64,000 nt of DNA from Vibrio sp. YMD68 (GCF_029958905.1 NZ_CP124614.1:124001-188000); one strand, 5' to 3'. Shown: positions 43,727-53,706, numbered from the stretch's first letter. The notes: generated by a model not told the origin, from the sequence alone. Numbers and translations: made by a program.

Positions 43727-44760
43727 AAGAGCATCGAGTAAAACTGGCGATATTGCAGACCTTGTCTCAAGGTGGCTTTCATTCTGGTCAAGATCTTGGA
43801 GAGCGGTTAGGCATTTCACGAGCGGCAATCAGCAAACATATTAAAGGCATTCAAGCGTGGGGTGTCGATGTCTTCAGTGTGCAAGGCAAAGGCTACCAGC
43901 TGTCTAAACCGATGCAGTTACTGGATGAGGCATTACTCAAGTCTCAGGTAACGACACCACTGGAGCTGGTTCCGATCATCGATTCAACCAATCAATATCA
44001 GCTCGATAGAGTGGATCAGTTGCAATCAGGGTCGGTGTGTATCGCTGAATATCAAGCCAAAGGACGTGGTCGTCGTGGCCGCGAATGGGTCTCGCCGTTT
44101 GGCAGTAATCTCTATCTCTCTATTTATTGGCGATTAGATGCGGGTATGGCAGCAGCGATGGGGCTGAGTCTCGTTGTGGGTGTTGCTATTGTTGAAGCCT
44201 TGGAAAAAATCGGTATTGATGGCGTAAAACTCAAGTGGCCGAACGATCTTTACTTTGAGGATAAAAAACTGGCGGGTATTTTGGTTGAAATGTCTGGTCA
44301 AGCAGGCGCGGCAGCTAACCTTGTGATCGGTATGGGCATTAACCTGAATATGGTCAATGATGGTAGCCATAACCACAGCGACAACCACAATCATAGCCAA
44401 AACCATCACCAAGAAGTGACCCAAAAAATAACACAACCCTGGGTCAGTTTATCAGAGGTGTGTGATGCTCAATCTCATTCTCAAACTTTTGACCGAAATG
44501 ATCTGGCGGTTACTTTGGTCAACACCTTGCAAAGTACATTAAACGATTATGAGTTGTATGGGATGACAGGGTTCGTTGAACGCTGGAACCGCTTAGACAA
44601 CTATTTAGGCCGTAAGGTGAAGCTGATTATGGGCTCACGTGTAATTGAAGGTATATCGAAAGGTATCGATGCCCAAGGAGCAGTACTGCTTGAAACCGAG
44701 CAGGGCGTTGAGCGCTTTATTGGTGGTGAAATTTCATTACGCAATAATGAAACACCGTAA
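43723..44760 (+). CDS. birA: bifunctional biotin-protein ligase / biotin operon repressor BirA, with a His-rich insertion
   Basis: Attaches biotin to the acetyl-CoA carboxylase carrier protein and, as biotinoyl-AMP-bound dimer, represses the bio operon. The N-terminal winged helix (about residues 1-62) includes GERLGISRAAISKHIKGIQ. The ligase core has GRGRRGREWVSPFGSNLYLS (biotinoyl-AMP loop) and KWPNDLYFEDKKLAGILVE. The C-terminal SH3-like domain follows. At about residues 213-233, after GMGINLNMV, there is a stretch with nine His residues in 20 positions (SHNHSDNHNHSQNHHQ) that E. coli BirA lacks. The 345-residue length exceeds E. coli BirA (321) accordingly. Confidence 0.95.
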   Translation: MKEHRVKLAILQTLSQGGFHSGQDLGERLGISRAAISKHIKGIQAWGVDVFSVQGKGYQLSKPMQLLDEALLKSQVTTPLELVPIIDSTNQYQLDRVDQLQSGSVCIAEYQAKGRGRRGREWVSPFGSNLYLSIYWRLDAGMAAAMGLSLVVGVAIVEALEKIGIDGVKLKWPNDLYFEDKKLAGILVEMSGQAGAAANLVIGMGINLNMVNDGSHNHSDNHNHSQNHHQEVTQKITQPWVSLSEVCDAQSHSQTFDRNDLAVTLVNTLQSTLNDYELYGMTGFVERWNRLDNYLGRKVKLIMGSRVIEGISKGIDAQGAVLLETEQGVERFIGGEISLRNNETP

Positions 44761-44778
44761 AATATTAGTGGCGTGGAT

Positions 44779-45120
44779 TTAGCGCCACTGCTCTTCTTTT
44801 GGTCTGAACGGAATAATCTGAGCGCTGTTTTCTTGTTTTGGCACATTGCCATCTAAGACATCTTGGAAGCGATGCATCTGCTGTGATAGCTCTTTCATTA
44901 ACAACACATTAGCGTGAGTCGGATTCTTGCAGCGATCAACCACTCGATCAATGTGACTCTGCTGAGCCCAAAGGCGATCTTGCATTTCGCTGGAAGCGGA
45001 AAGAATCATCTCTTCACACATCTCTTTTTTAAATTGCACAAACGCATCTGGGTTGTGTTTGGCTAAGTCGACCAACTCATCAAAAGGTGGCAGAGTCTGA
45101 TTTAAAGGTGAGGCATTCAT
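44779..45120 (-). CDS. DUF3135 domain protein, function unknown
   Basis: A 113-residue soluble helical protein with no membrane segment. LPPFDELVDLAKHNPDAFVQFKKEMCEEMI near the N-terminus and HANVLLMKELSQQMHRFQD near residue 75 fit the DUF3135 family as I recall it, which is common in vibrios and relatives. A GTG at 45138 is in frame, but AGAGGAAAC lies before the ATG at 45120. It converges on birA with an 18-bp gap. No function can be given. Confidence 0.75.
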   Translation of the reverse strand: MNASPLNQTLPPFDELVDLAKHNPDAFVQFKKEMCEEMILSASSEMQDRLWAQQSHIDRVVDRCKNPTHANVLLMKELSQQMHRFQDVLDGNVPKQENSAQIIPFRPKEEQWR

Positions 45121-45138
45121 GTCTGTTTCCTCTATCAC

Positions 45139-45488
45139 AGCGTTGATGAATTTATCAACACTACCTTAAGCGTAACCAATCAAATAGATTAAAGTTTGAA
45201 CTAACGTCTTTATTCTCATTTGTGAGACGGTGATTTTTGTTCCATTAATAGAATTGATATGCATTTAGATATTGATTATTTCGATGAGTTCAAGCTGTAA
45301 AATGGAAATAAACATGAGCAAGGCTCTAATTTTGTTAAGGATATCTTTACCCCCTAATTAACATGCTGTATTCATGACAGGCTAATTACCTAATTGGTGC
45401 TGGTGGAGTGAACTTCATTCCAAAATGATTGCTGGAAACTTACCTTCGTGGCTCGGTGATCCTCATAACCCCGACATAACTATTAAGC
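45139..45488. other. gap upstream of the receiver-CheC-like gene
   Basis: About 350 bp between the divergent DUF3135 and receiver genes. It is AT-rich and should hold both promoters, but I found no strong consensus boxes, hairpins or recognisable small gene in it. Confidence 0.4.
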
Positions 45489-46430
45489 ATGAATATTCTT
45501 ATCTGCGATGATTCCGCGCTCGCCCGAAAAATGCTGGCGCGAAGTATCGAGTTATTACCGAATCAAAATTTGCTGTTCGCTCAGCATGGACGTCAAGCAT
45601 TAGAGCTTTTGCACCAATATGCTGTTGATGTGCTATTCCTTGATCTCACCATGCCCGAAATGGATGGCTACCAGGTGCTAAAGGCCATCCCTAAGCATAT
45701 TTCCACCAAGGTTGTTGTTGTCTCGGGGGATGTTCAGCCTCAGGCGGTAAGTCGATGCATGGACTTAGGCGCGTATCTCTTTATTCAAAAACCGTTTTCG
45801 AGTAGCTATGCGGCAGAGGTGTTTACTCGTTTAGGTCTGGTGTTCAAAAGTAACGGGCCCAGAGTCGATGACATCTCCCCACAGGTGAAGTTTAAAGAGA
45901 TCGCCAATATAGCGCTTGGGCAGGGCGCTGCGACCTTAGCAAAAGTGCTGGGTGAATTTATTCATCTGCCAGTGCCAACCGTCAGTAAAATTGAAAAAGC
46001 GGAACTGGATATGATGCTGCGTGATGCCTTGTATCGAGATGAAGTCGCGGCGGTTACTCAGCGTTTTGTGGGAAGTGGGATGCATGGTGAGGCGTTGATA
46101 TGCCTTCATGGCGATGGAATTGGGCACATCGGCGAGCGCTTGGGATTCACCAGTGATGATAACTCTTACAACGAAGTCGTGCTGAATGTGGCTAACCTAT
46201 TTGTGTCATCGTTTATGACTTCTCTGTGTGAACAAATGGATGTCAGTGTTTCCTTGCGTCAACCGGTGGTGGTGGATACTCGCGTGTATGCAAAACCGAG
46301 TTGTATTGGCGATGATACCTTGGCACTTGAATTTATTTATCGAGATGATCAAGCGTTTGAGTGTGAAGTGTTGTTTATGTTTGATCAGTCCTCAGAGAAG
46401 GTGATTAACTGTATTATGGAGTCCATATGA
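45489..46430 (+). CDS. response regulator with C-terminal CheC/CheX-like domain
   Basis: A 313-residue two-domain protein. The receiver domain (1-120) has CDDSALARKML acidic pocket residues, phospho-acceptor Asp52 in LFLDLTMPEMDG, and the conserved Lys in IQKPF. The second domain (about 130-313) resembles the CheC/CheX/FliY phosphatase fold, with FKEIANIALGQGAATLA containing the E-x-x-N catalytic pair and a second helix EVVLNVANLFVSSF. It may dephosphorylate itself or a partner such as CheY. It overlaps the diguanylate cyclase gene by 4 bp, so the two probably form a signal-transduction pair. Confidence 0.82.
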   Translation: MNILICDDSALARKMLARSIELLPNQNLLFAQHGRQALELLHQYAVDVLFLDLTMPEMDGYQVLKAIPKHISTKVVVVSGDVQPQAVSRCMDLGAYLFIQKPFSSSYAAEVFTRLGLVFKSNGPRVDDISPQVKFKEIANIALGQGAATLAKVLGEFIHLPVPTVSKIEKAELDMMLRDALYRDEVAAVTQRFVGSGMHGEALICLHGDGIGHIGERLGFTSDDNSYNEVVLNVANLFVSSFMTSLCEQMDVSVSLRQPVVVDTRVYAKPSCIGDDTLALEFIYRDDQAFECEVLFMFDQSSEKVINCIMESI

Positions 46431-47404
46431 GCCATGAAACCAATTTGAATGTGGTTGAAGAGCTGCACTGGTATACCCAGGTTATCGACACCATGGATGT
46501 AGGCATTTTTGTTCTAGATCTTGAATTTAAAGTCGTGGCTTGGAATCGCTTCATGCAGTCGTACAGCGGAATATCGTCAGCCAAAATTTTGCATAAGCCG
46601 CTATTTAGCGTGTGTAAAGATCTTCCAGAAGCCTGGATGGAAGCCAAGTTCAACGCCACCATCTCTTTGGGTACACAAGGTTTTTCTTCCTGGGAAGATC
46701 GCGCCTATATCTTCGAATTTAATAACTTTTCGCCTGCCTCTCGTGGGCTAGAGCAAATGCATCAGAATATGGTCATCACGCCACTGAGCTCTTTATCCGG
46801 TCAGGTCTCTCACCTGTGCGTGATGATCAGTGACGTTTCCGATACCGCGCAAAGCAAAATGCTCTTACATGAATCCAATCGCAAGTTGGAACACAAAAGC
46901 CGCATTGATGGGTTAACGGGCTTACTGAATCGAGCGAGTTGGGAAGAGTCGTTAATCGAAGAGTACAATCGTCTCAAAATCGACGACGACCGTGTGTCGA
47001 CTCTCATCATGTTTGATATCGATTTCTTTAAGCGAGTGAATGATAACTATGGGCACAGCATTGGTGATGAAGTGATTCGTCATACAGCTCAGCTGGCACA
47101 GAAAACCTCAAGAGGCAGCGATTTTGTTGGACGCTATGGGGGAGAAGAATTTGCCGTCTTGCTGCCTAATACCTGTCATGAACAAGCGTTGTATTTTGCA
47201 GAACGGCTACGTAAGAGAATTGAAGAAAGCCAAATCGCTTCGCCGCAAGGAGTGATCAACTACACCATCAGTCTGGGTGTGTGTGAGTTTAACCGCAGTG
47301 CTATCGATTCAGCCACCGGTTGGATCGAAGCCGCCGATACCGCGTTATACAAATCCAAAGAAAACGGTCGTAATATGACCACGGTTCATTCTGTACCCGC
47401 TTAA
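46427..47404 (+). CDS. PAS-GGDEF diguanylate cyclase
   Basis: A 325-residue protein that should make cyclic di-GMP from two GTP. A PAS-like domain occupies about residues 15-140 (IDTMDVGIFVLDLEFKVVAW). A coiled linker leads to the GGDEF domain (about 158-322) with DGLTGLLNRASWEE, FDIDFFKRVNDNYGH and the active-site GGEEF at 238-242. An RxxD inhibitory site (Arg229-Asp232) lies five residues before GGEEF, so product inhibition is expected. No signal peptide or membrane segment, so it is cytosolic. Coupled to the upstream receiver gene. Confidence 0.92.
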   Translation: MSHETNLNVVEELHWYTQVIDTMDVGIFVLDLEFKVVAWNRFMQSYSGISSAKILHKPLFSVCKDLPEAWMEAKFNATISLGTQGFSSWEDRAYIFEFNNFSPASRGLEQMHQNMVITPLSSLSGQVSHLCVMISDVSDTAQSKMLLHESNRKLEHKSRIDGLTGLLNRASWEESLIEEYNRLKIDDDRVSTLIMFDIDFFKRVNDNYGHSIGDEVIRHTAQLAQKTSRGSDFVGRYGGEEFAVLLPNTCHEQALYFAERLRKRIEESQIASPQGVINYTISLGVCEFNRSAIDSATGWIEAADTALYKSKENGRNMTTVHSVPA

Positions 47405-47442
47405 TGTAATGCGTTACTTAATGCAATGCGTTAATAGAAGGG

Positions 47443-47577
47443 TAAGAAGTAAACAGTAAGAAATTAAGAGGCAAGAAAGAAGAGATAAGAGGCAGGAGGA
47501 TAAGAGAATAAGAGGATAAGAGGATAAGAGGCAAGAGATAAGAGATAAGAAATAAGAAAGAAGAGATAAGAAAGAAG
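47443..47577. repeat. polypurine tract of degenerate ATAAGAGG-like units
   Basis: About 135 bp between convergent genes consist almost wholly of A and G on the plus strand. Units such as GATAAGAGG, AAGAGATAAG and AAGAAAG are repeated many times. A similar but distinct tract lies at 61267-61444. The only open frames here are low-complexity shadows. Confidence 0.8.
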
Positions 47578-47638
47578 AGTTAGAGCATGAGAGTAGGCCT
47601 TCACTGAGCTCGCCTTTATTGAACGAGTCTTGACAGAG

Positions 47639-48256
47639 TCAGCCTTCACTGATGTGATAAGCGCAGCGTCGCTGACCTTGCACAATGTGTTCAATGCGTT
47701 GAACTTGGTAATGCTCGCCAAGTAGTGCTTGAAAGACGTTTAATTCAGAACGACAAAGTACCGTATTTCGTGTCGCCGCTTTACAGATTGGACAATGATT
47801 CTCGATAAGCAAGTAGCCATCATCGAGTTTCTCAAATTCAGCCATGTAACCTTCATTACTGCGCTGCTGAGTAATAATCGCCAGTTTTTGTTCCAGTGAG
47901 TGAGAAGTATCAATCAGCGTTTGATAAGATTCTAGTGTCTGCTTTTCTCTGTCTGCGGCTATTTTCTCTAAGCCTTCAAGGCCAAAAACGCGTTCAACAG
48001 AATCGATCATTTGAACCGACAGTTCTCCATGGCTATCAGCAAAATGCGCATGTCCTTTGCTGGTCAGTGACCAGTGTCTTGTCGGTCTGCCCACTTTGAC
48101 TTTGAGGTCTTGGTAGCTTAGCAACCCATCTTCTTCTAACAGCTGTAAGTGCTGGCGAGCGCCCATTGTGGTCATGGCCAAATCAAGGGCTAACTGTTTT
48201 GCAGTGATCTCACCGTTTTTCTTGATCGCTTGCAGTATTTTTTCGCTACTTTTCAT
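47639..48256 (-). CDS. winged-helix transcriptional regulator, SufR/COG2345-like, with Cys cluster
   Basis: A 205-residue regulator. The N-terminal winged helix (about 1-75) has KNGEITAKQLALDLAMTTMGARQHLQLLEEDGLL and VGRPTRHWSLTSKG as the wing. The C-terminal half has HCPICKAAT, VLCRSEL and RCAYHI, a Cys pattern like that of SufR-type regulators, which bind an iron-sulfur cluster and control Fe-S assembly genes. It lies upstream of and divergent from groES with a 258-bp gap. The metal or cluster role is inferred from the Cys spacing. Confidence 0.8.
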   Translation of the reverse strand: MKSSEKILQAIKKNGEITAKQLALDLAMTTMGARQHLQLLEEDGLLSYQDLKVKVGRPTRHWSLTSKGHAHFADSHGELSVQMIDSVERVFGLEGLEKIAADREKQTLESYQTLIDTSHSLEQKLAIITQQRSNEGYMAEFEKLDDGYLLIENHCPICKAATRNTVLCRSELNVFQALLGEHYQVQRIEHIVQGQRRCAYHISEG

Positions 48257-48402
48257 GTTTTCCTCATTCGCTTTATTTAATTATGTCGTAACGATTTAAT
48301 AAAGCAAAGAATTTACTATTTAGATTACTCCTATGAATCCAGCCCCCAACGCAGTAATCAGGTTGTTTTGCAGGTTTGGTCACAAAAAAATGTCTCTCCC
48401 CC

Positions 48403-48430
48403 CTTGGGATTATTGGGAATGCCCCCACAT
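48403..48430 (+). promoter_or_regulatory. candidate sigma-32 heat-shock promoter of groESL
   Basis: CTTGGGA at 48403-48409 and CCCCCACAT at 48422-48430, 12 bp apart, resemble the sigma-32 boxes CTTGAAA and CCCCAT-T. They lie about 85 bp upstream of the groES ATG. The -35 is imperfect. Confidence 0.55.
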
Positions 48431-48514
48431 CTCTTTCAACCGCTGAAACACCTTTGAAAACATTAGGTGTCAGCATTTCTCAAACCTCATGGAAATTTTT
48501 AGGAGAGACGACCG

Positions 48515-48808
48515 ATGAACATTCGTCCATTACACGACAGAGTTATCGTAGAACGCCAAGAAGCTGAATCAAAGTCAGCGGGTGGTATCGTACTAACAGG
48601 TTCAGCGGCTGAAAAATCAACTCGCGGTATCGTTGTTGCTGTGGGTAAAGGCCGCATCCTAGAAAACGGTACTGTCCAAGCATTGGATGTAAAAGTTGGC
48701 GATACCGTAATTTTTGCAGAAGGCTACGGTACTAAGACTGAGAAAATCGATGGCAAAGAAGTTTTGATCATGTCTGAAAATGACATCATGGCGATTGTCG
48801 AAGCATAA
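48515..48808 (+). CDS. groES: co-chaperonin GroES
   Basis: The 97-residue lid of the GroEL chaperonin. It begins with the standard block [12 protein letters not shown] and carries the mobile loop [21 protein letters not shown] near residues 16-36, which contacts Gro[17 protein letters not shown] and the C-terminal [12 protein letters not shown] follow the family exactly. A strong AGGAGA ribosome site precedes the ATG. It forms an operon with groEL, separated by 80 bp. Confidence 0.98.
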   Translation: MNIRPLHDRVIVERQEAESKSAGGIVLTGSAAEKSTRGIVVAVGKGRILENGTVQALDVKVGDTVIFAEGYGTKTEKIDGKEVLIMSENDIMAIVEA

Positions 48809-48819
48809 GCACTCGTTGA

Positions 48820-50535
<1,716 letters not shown>

Positions 50536-50874
50536 TGATTTGTTTCCTCTTCGCTGTATAGCTTGATAACGTCGTCGAGCATGCTCATTTATAATTATAA
50601 ACTGCGCGTGTTCTTCTCGTTCTAAAGCTATACATCTTTGAGTCGAACAAATATCGAGTATTAAACCGAGGCTTTTAGTCTCGGTTTTTTTGTGCCTGAA
50701 AAATGAGTTGATGCTTATTTAATACGGTAATTCGACATTGGTGTTGGCGTGTGACTGGATAATGGTGATGATATTTTGCACTATATGGGGAAGGGGAAAA
50801 GAAAGTGCTGAAAGGCGATCGCCTGACATGTTCACAACAATAAAAAATAACAATGATAAAAACAGGGATACGTT
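50536..50874. other. gap between groEL and the ModF-like gene
   Basis: Holds the groEL terminator at 50663-50692. A 10-bp inverted pair TGTATAGCTT (50555-50564) / AAGCTATACA (50625-50634) flanks a 60-nt centre that includes the palindrome GAGCATGCTC. A 12-bp palindrome AGGCGATCGCCT lies at 50813-50824, 50 bp before the next start. No small gene is recognised. Confidence 0.5.
50663..50692 (+). terminator. rho-independent terminator of groESL
   Basis: AAACCGAG / CTCGGTTT stem (50663-50670 and 50680-50687) with a 9-nt loop, followed by a run of T. It lies 127 bp after the groEL stop. Confidence 0.88.
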
Positions 50875-52320
50875 ATGCACATTGAAAAGCTTCGCTACCA
50901 TAGCGACGCCGCTTCGTTAAGTATTGATGATTGGGCTCTCACACCAAACCAGCATTGGGGGATATTCGCAGCCCACAGTCACAGTGCTTCGTTGGTGGCA
51001 CGGATCCTTAGTGGTGATTTAGTTCCAGACAGTGGCGAGATTAAAAACCTCCCGCAGCGTATTTCATGCGTCTCATTGGAAATGCAGCAGCAATTGCTTG
51101 AAGATGAAATTGCCAAAGACGAAACAGATTTTCAAGACAGCTTAGATTATGGAACGTCCGTTGAACAGCTGCTTATCGATGTGGGGTGTGAGGCGAAAGA
51201 GCTTGAAACGATGTTGGAAAAAACCGATTTGATGCGGTTACGCCAGCGACAATTTAGACAGCTTTCAACGGGAGAAACGCGCCGAGTCATGCTCGCCAGA
51301 GCTTTGGTTCAGAATCCACAATTGTTGATTCTCGATGAGCCATACACCGGGTTAGACACCGAACACCGCGCCGCTCTGACAGAATTGCTTAATCAATGTT
51401 CCAGCCAAATGCAGTTAGTGATCATTACCTCTCGGGAGGATGAATTACCGAAGTGTATTACCCATGTCGCTCTGTTTGATCACCAACGTTTAACACAAAC
51501 CATGACCGAAAAAGAGTGGTCTTCCCATCCGATTCGACAACAAATTCAAGCCCTTTCAGAGCAAAAAAGTGATGCGTTACTGGGGATGATGGCTGAAAAA
51601 ACACCCAATGAAAAAACGAGTGAACCGCTGGTGTCCATGAATAATGTCAAAGTGGAATACCTCGATGGCGTTATTTTCAAAGACTTCACTTGGCAGATGA
51701 ACGTTGGGGAGCATTGGCAAATACGTGGCCCCAATGGTTGTGGAAAAAGCACCTTGCTGGGTTTGATTCTAGGTGATCACCCTCAATGTTATTGCAATGA
51801 CATTCATGTATTTGGCATGAAGCGCGGCAGTGGTGAGAGTATCTGGGATATAAAACGTCAAATAGGTATCGTTTCATCCGCACTGCATCTGCAATATCGA
51901 GTTGGGTGCCAAGCGTTGGATGTGTTGTTGTCGGGTTTCTATGATTCCATCGGGCTTTACGATCAACCGAGTAAAAAGCAAATTGAAGCGGCGCATCAGT
52001 GGTTAGATGTCTTGGAAATGCGTGAATTTGCTAAGATCAGTTTTCGCAGTCTCGACTATGGTCAGCAACGGTTATTGCTGATCGGACGCGCCCTGATCAA
52101 ACAACCTGCATTGTTGATTCTTGATGAACCGTATCAGGGGCTCGACTTTATTAACCGTAAGTTAGTCTATTTTGCACTGAATCGAATTGCTAAGGCGAAC
52201 CTGAGCCAGCTTTTGTATGTCACGCACTACAAAGAAGATGCGTTGGATGCAATCACACACTTTGTCGATTTTGTACCGGATAGAGAAGGGCATAAAGCTG
52301 TTATTACGCATATCGAGTAA
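50875..52320 (+). CDS. modF: ModF-like tandem ABC ATPase
   Basis: A 481-residue cytosolic protein with two ABC nucleotide-binding domains, as in E. coli ModF (PhrA), a protein linked to molybdate uptake genes but without a proven role. Domain 2 (about 250-481) has Walker A GPNGCGKST, signature SLDYGQQR and Walker B LLILDEPYQGLD. Domain 1 (about 1-235) keeps the signature QLSTGETRRV and Walker B LLILDEPYTGLD. Its Walker A position reads AAHSHSASL, with no Lys and no Gly-rich loop. No modABC genes are adjacent in this window. The start ATG follows AGGGATACGTT. Confidence 0.82.
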   Translation: MHIEKLRYHSDAASLSIDDWALTPNQHWGIFAAHSHSASLVARILSGDLVPDSGEIKNLPQRISCVSLEMQQQLLEDEIAKDETDFQDSLDYGTSVEQLLIDVGCEAKELETMLEKTDLMRLRQRQFRQLSTGETRRVMLARALVQNPQLLILDEPYTGLDTEHRAALTELLNQCSSQMQLVIITSREDELPKCITHVALFDHQRLTQTMTEKEWSSHPIRQQIQALSEQKSDALLGMMAEKTPNEKTSEPLVSMNNVKVEYLDGVIFKDFTWQMNVGEHWQIRGPNGCGKSTLLGLILGDHPQCYCNDIHVFGMKRGSGESIWDIKRQIGIVSSALHLQYRVGCQALDVLLSGFYDSIGLYDQPSKKQIEAAHQWLDVLEMREFAKISFRSLDYGQQRLLLIGRALIKQPALLILDEPYQGLDFINRKLVYFALNRIAKANLSQLLYVTHYKEDALDAITHFVDFVPDREGHKAVITHIE

Positions 52321-52337
52321 TATAGAGTTGATCAAAA

Positions 52338-52363
52338 AAGGCTTCATTCTAAAACGAAGCCTT
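52338..52363 (-). terminator. rho-independent terminator of glpX
   Basis: AAGGCTTC / GAAGCCTT stem (52338-52345 and 52356-52363) with a 10-nt loop between the convergent modF-like and glpX genes. On the minus strand it runs into TTTTTTGAT, which fits a terminator for glpX; it may also stop plus-strand transcription. Confidence 0.75.
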
Positions 52364-52380
52364 CTATCAAAATACTCTAA

Positions 52381-53388
52381 TTACAGAATGTGATCGCGTA
52401 CTTCAGGGTCTTTACGCTCTAGGTAGTGAATCGATTTAATACGACGGATGGTACGGCAGCGGCCACGGATGACTAAGGTTTCCGTCGTCGCGATATTTCC
52501 TTTACGGGTAATGCCTTCTAGAAGGTCACCTTTAGTGATGCCCGTTGCGGCGAAAACCACATCGTCACTGCGCGCCATATCTTCCATTTTAAGCACGACA
52601 TTCGTAGCCACGCCCATTTCAGCACAACGCTTCAGTTCTTCTTCACCAAACTTACGGTTTTCTTCGGTATCGCCTTTTACTTCATGGCGAGGGATCAGCT
52701 TACCGTGCATGTCACCATCGAGAGCACGAATAACCGCAGCAGACACCACACCTTCAGGCGCACCGCCGATGCAGTACATAACATCGACTTCGCTGTCAGG
52801 CATACAGGTGAGAATAGACGCCGCCACATCACCATCTGGCACAGCGAAAACGCGTACGCCCATGGCTTGCATTTCTGCGATCACTTTATCGTGACGAGGC
52901 TTAGCAAGCGTGGTGACAACCAATGTATCTAACGTTTTACCGAGTGCTTTCGCAATATTTTCAAGGTTTTCTGCTAGCGGTTTATCAAGGTCGATGCAGC
53001 CTTTCGCACCAGGGCCAACCACGAGTTTTTCCATGTACATGTCAGGCGCTTTTAAGAAGCTACCTTTCTCGCCCGCAGCAAGAACAGCCAGTGCATTCGA
53101 TTGCCCCATAGCGGTCATGCGAGTCCCTTCGATAGGGTCTACCGCGATATCAACGGCATCACCGCCTTTACCTACATTTTCACCAATGAAAAGCATCGGC
53201 GCATCATCAATTTCACCTTCACCGATCACGATCTCGCCGCTAATGTCGGTTTTATTGAGTAGGCTGCGCATAACTTCAACCGCTGCACCGTCAGCAGCAA
53301 TTTTATCGCCACGGCCAAGCCATTTGTAACCTGCTAATGCAGCACCTTCGGTAACTCGTGAAAATGCCATTGCTAAGTCGCGTTTCAT
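52381..53388 (-). CDS. glpX: class II fructose-1,6-bisphosphatase GlpX
   Basis: Metal-dependent phosphatase converting fructose-1,6-bisphosphate to fructose-6-phosphate for gluconeogenesis. The 335-residue protein has VIGEGEIDDAPMLFIGENVG and AVDPIEGTRMTAMG (metal and phosphate ligands), then the GGAPEGVVSAA block and FAATGITKGDLLEGI near the C-terminus. All are standard for GlpX. Here it stands alone rather than in a glpFKX operon. It is divergent from zapB with 337 bp between. Confidence 0.96.
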   Translation of the reverse strand: MKRDLAMAFSRVTEGAALAGYKWLGRGDKIAADGAAVEVMRSLLNKTDISGEIVIGEGEIDDAPMLFIGENVGKGGDAVDIAVDPIEGTRMTAMGQSNALAVLAAGEKGSFLKAPDMYMEKLVVGPGAKGCIDLDKPLAENLENIAKALGKTLDTLVVTTLAKPRHDKVIAEMQAMGVRVFAVPDGDVAASILTCMPDSEVDVMYCIGGAPEGVVSAAVIRALDGDMHGKLIPRHEVKGDTEENRKFGEEELKRCAEMGVATNVVLKMEDMARSDDVVFAATGITKGDLLEGITRKGNIATTETLVIRGRCRTIRRIKSIHYLERKDPEVRDHIL

Positions 53389-53649
53389 GATGACTCCAAA
53401 TATGAAAGGGAAAAGGAAAAATTCGGCGAGATTTTAGCACATCAAAAAGGAAACGTTTGCTTTTTTGTCTAATGGCCATTCAGCGCATGATATTTTCAAA
53501 CAAATTGAAGCGTGAACCTTGGCTTGGTCAGGTGTTTGTCAATATGCGTGTGTTTTTTGAGCGAATGATATAAATTATCGAATATAGCGCGTGTTTATCG
53601 GCTCGCTGCTGAGTAGAATGGGGGCAATAGCAACACTCACCAAACAACG
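53389..53649. other. upstream region shared by glpX and zapB
   Basis: About 260 bp of AT-rich DNA between the glpX start and the 16-bp repeats before zapB. It should contain both promoters. No strong consensus box or small gene was recognised. Confidence 0.4.
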
Positions 53650-53706
53650 ACTTAAGCACACATCCGTTTAAGCACACATTCACTTAAGCAAGTAACGACT
53701 TAAGCA
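53650..53706 (+). repeat. four TTAAGCA copies at exact 16-bp spacing upstream of zapB
   Basis: TTAAGCA occurs at 53652, 53668, 53684 and 53700, each 16 bp apart, within imperfect 16-bp units (ACTTAAGCACACATCC, GTTTAAGCACACATTC, ACTTAAGCAAGTAACG). The last copy ends 19 bp before the zapB start, close to the ribosome site. Confidence 0.85.

Noticed and set aside
47464..47721. Minus-strand 85-residue frame with LLSYLFFLISYLL-like repeats that look like membrane helices
   Set aside because: It is a translation of the polypurine repeat on the other strand and overlaps the 3' end of the regulator gene; not a credible gene.
50813..50824. GCGATCGC core considered as a cyanobacterial-type HIP1 repeat
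   Set aside because: Only one copy noticed and the genome is clearly gammaproteobacterial; coincidence.
52448..53329. Plus-strand open frames of 139-148 residues opposite glpX
   Set aside because: They are antisense shadows of a conserved gene, with Ser/Arg-rich composition typical of such shadows.
53650..53706. Array of TTAAGCA repeats considered as a CRISPR array
   Set aside because: The unit is only 16 bp with no separate spacers and no cas genes are present.
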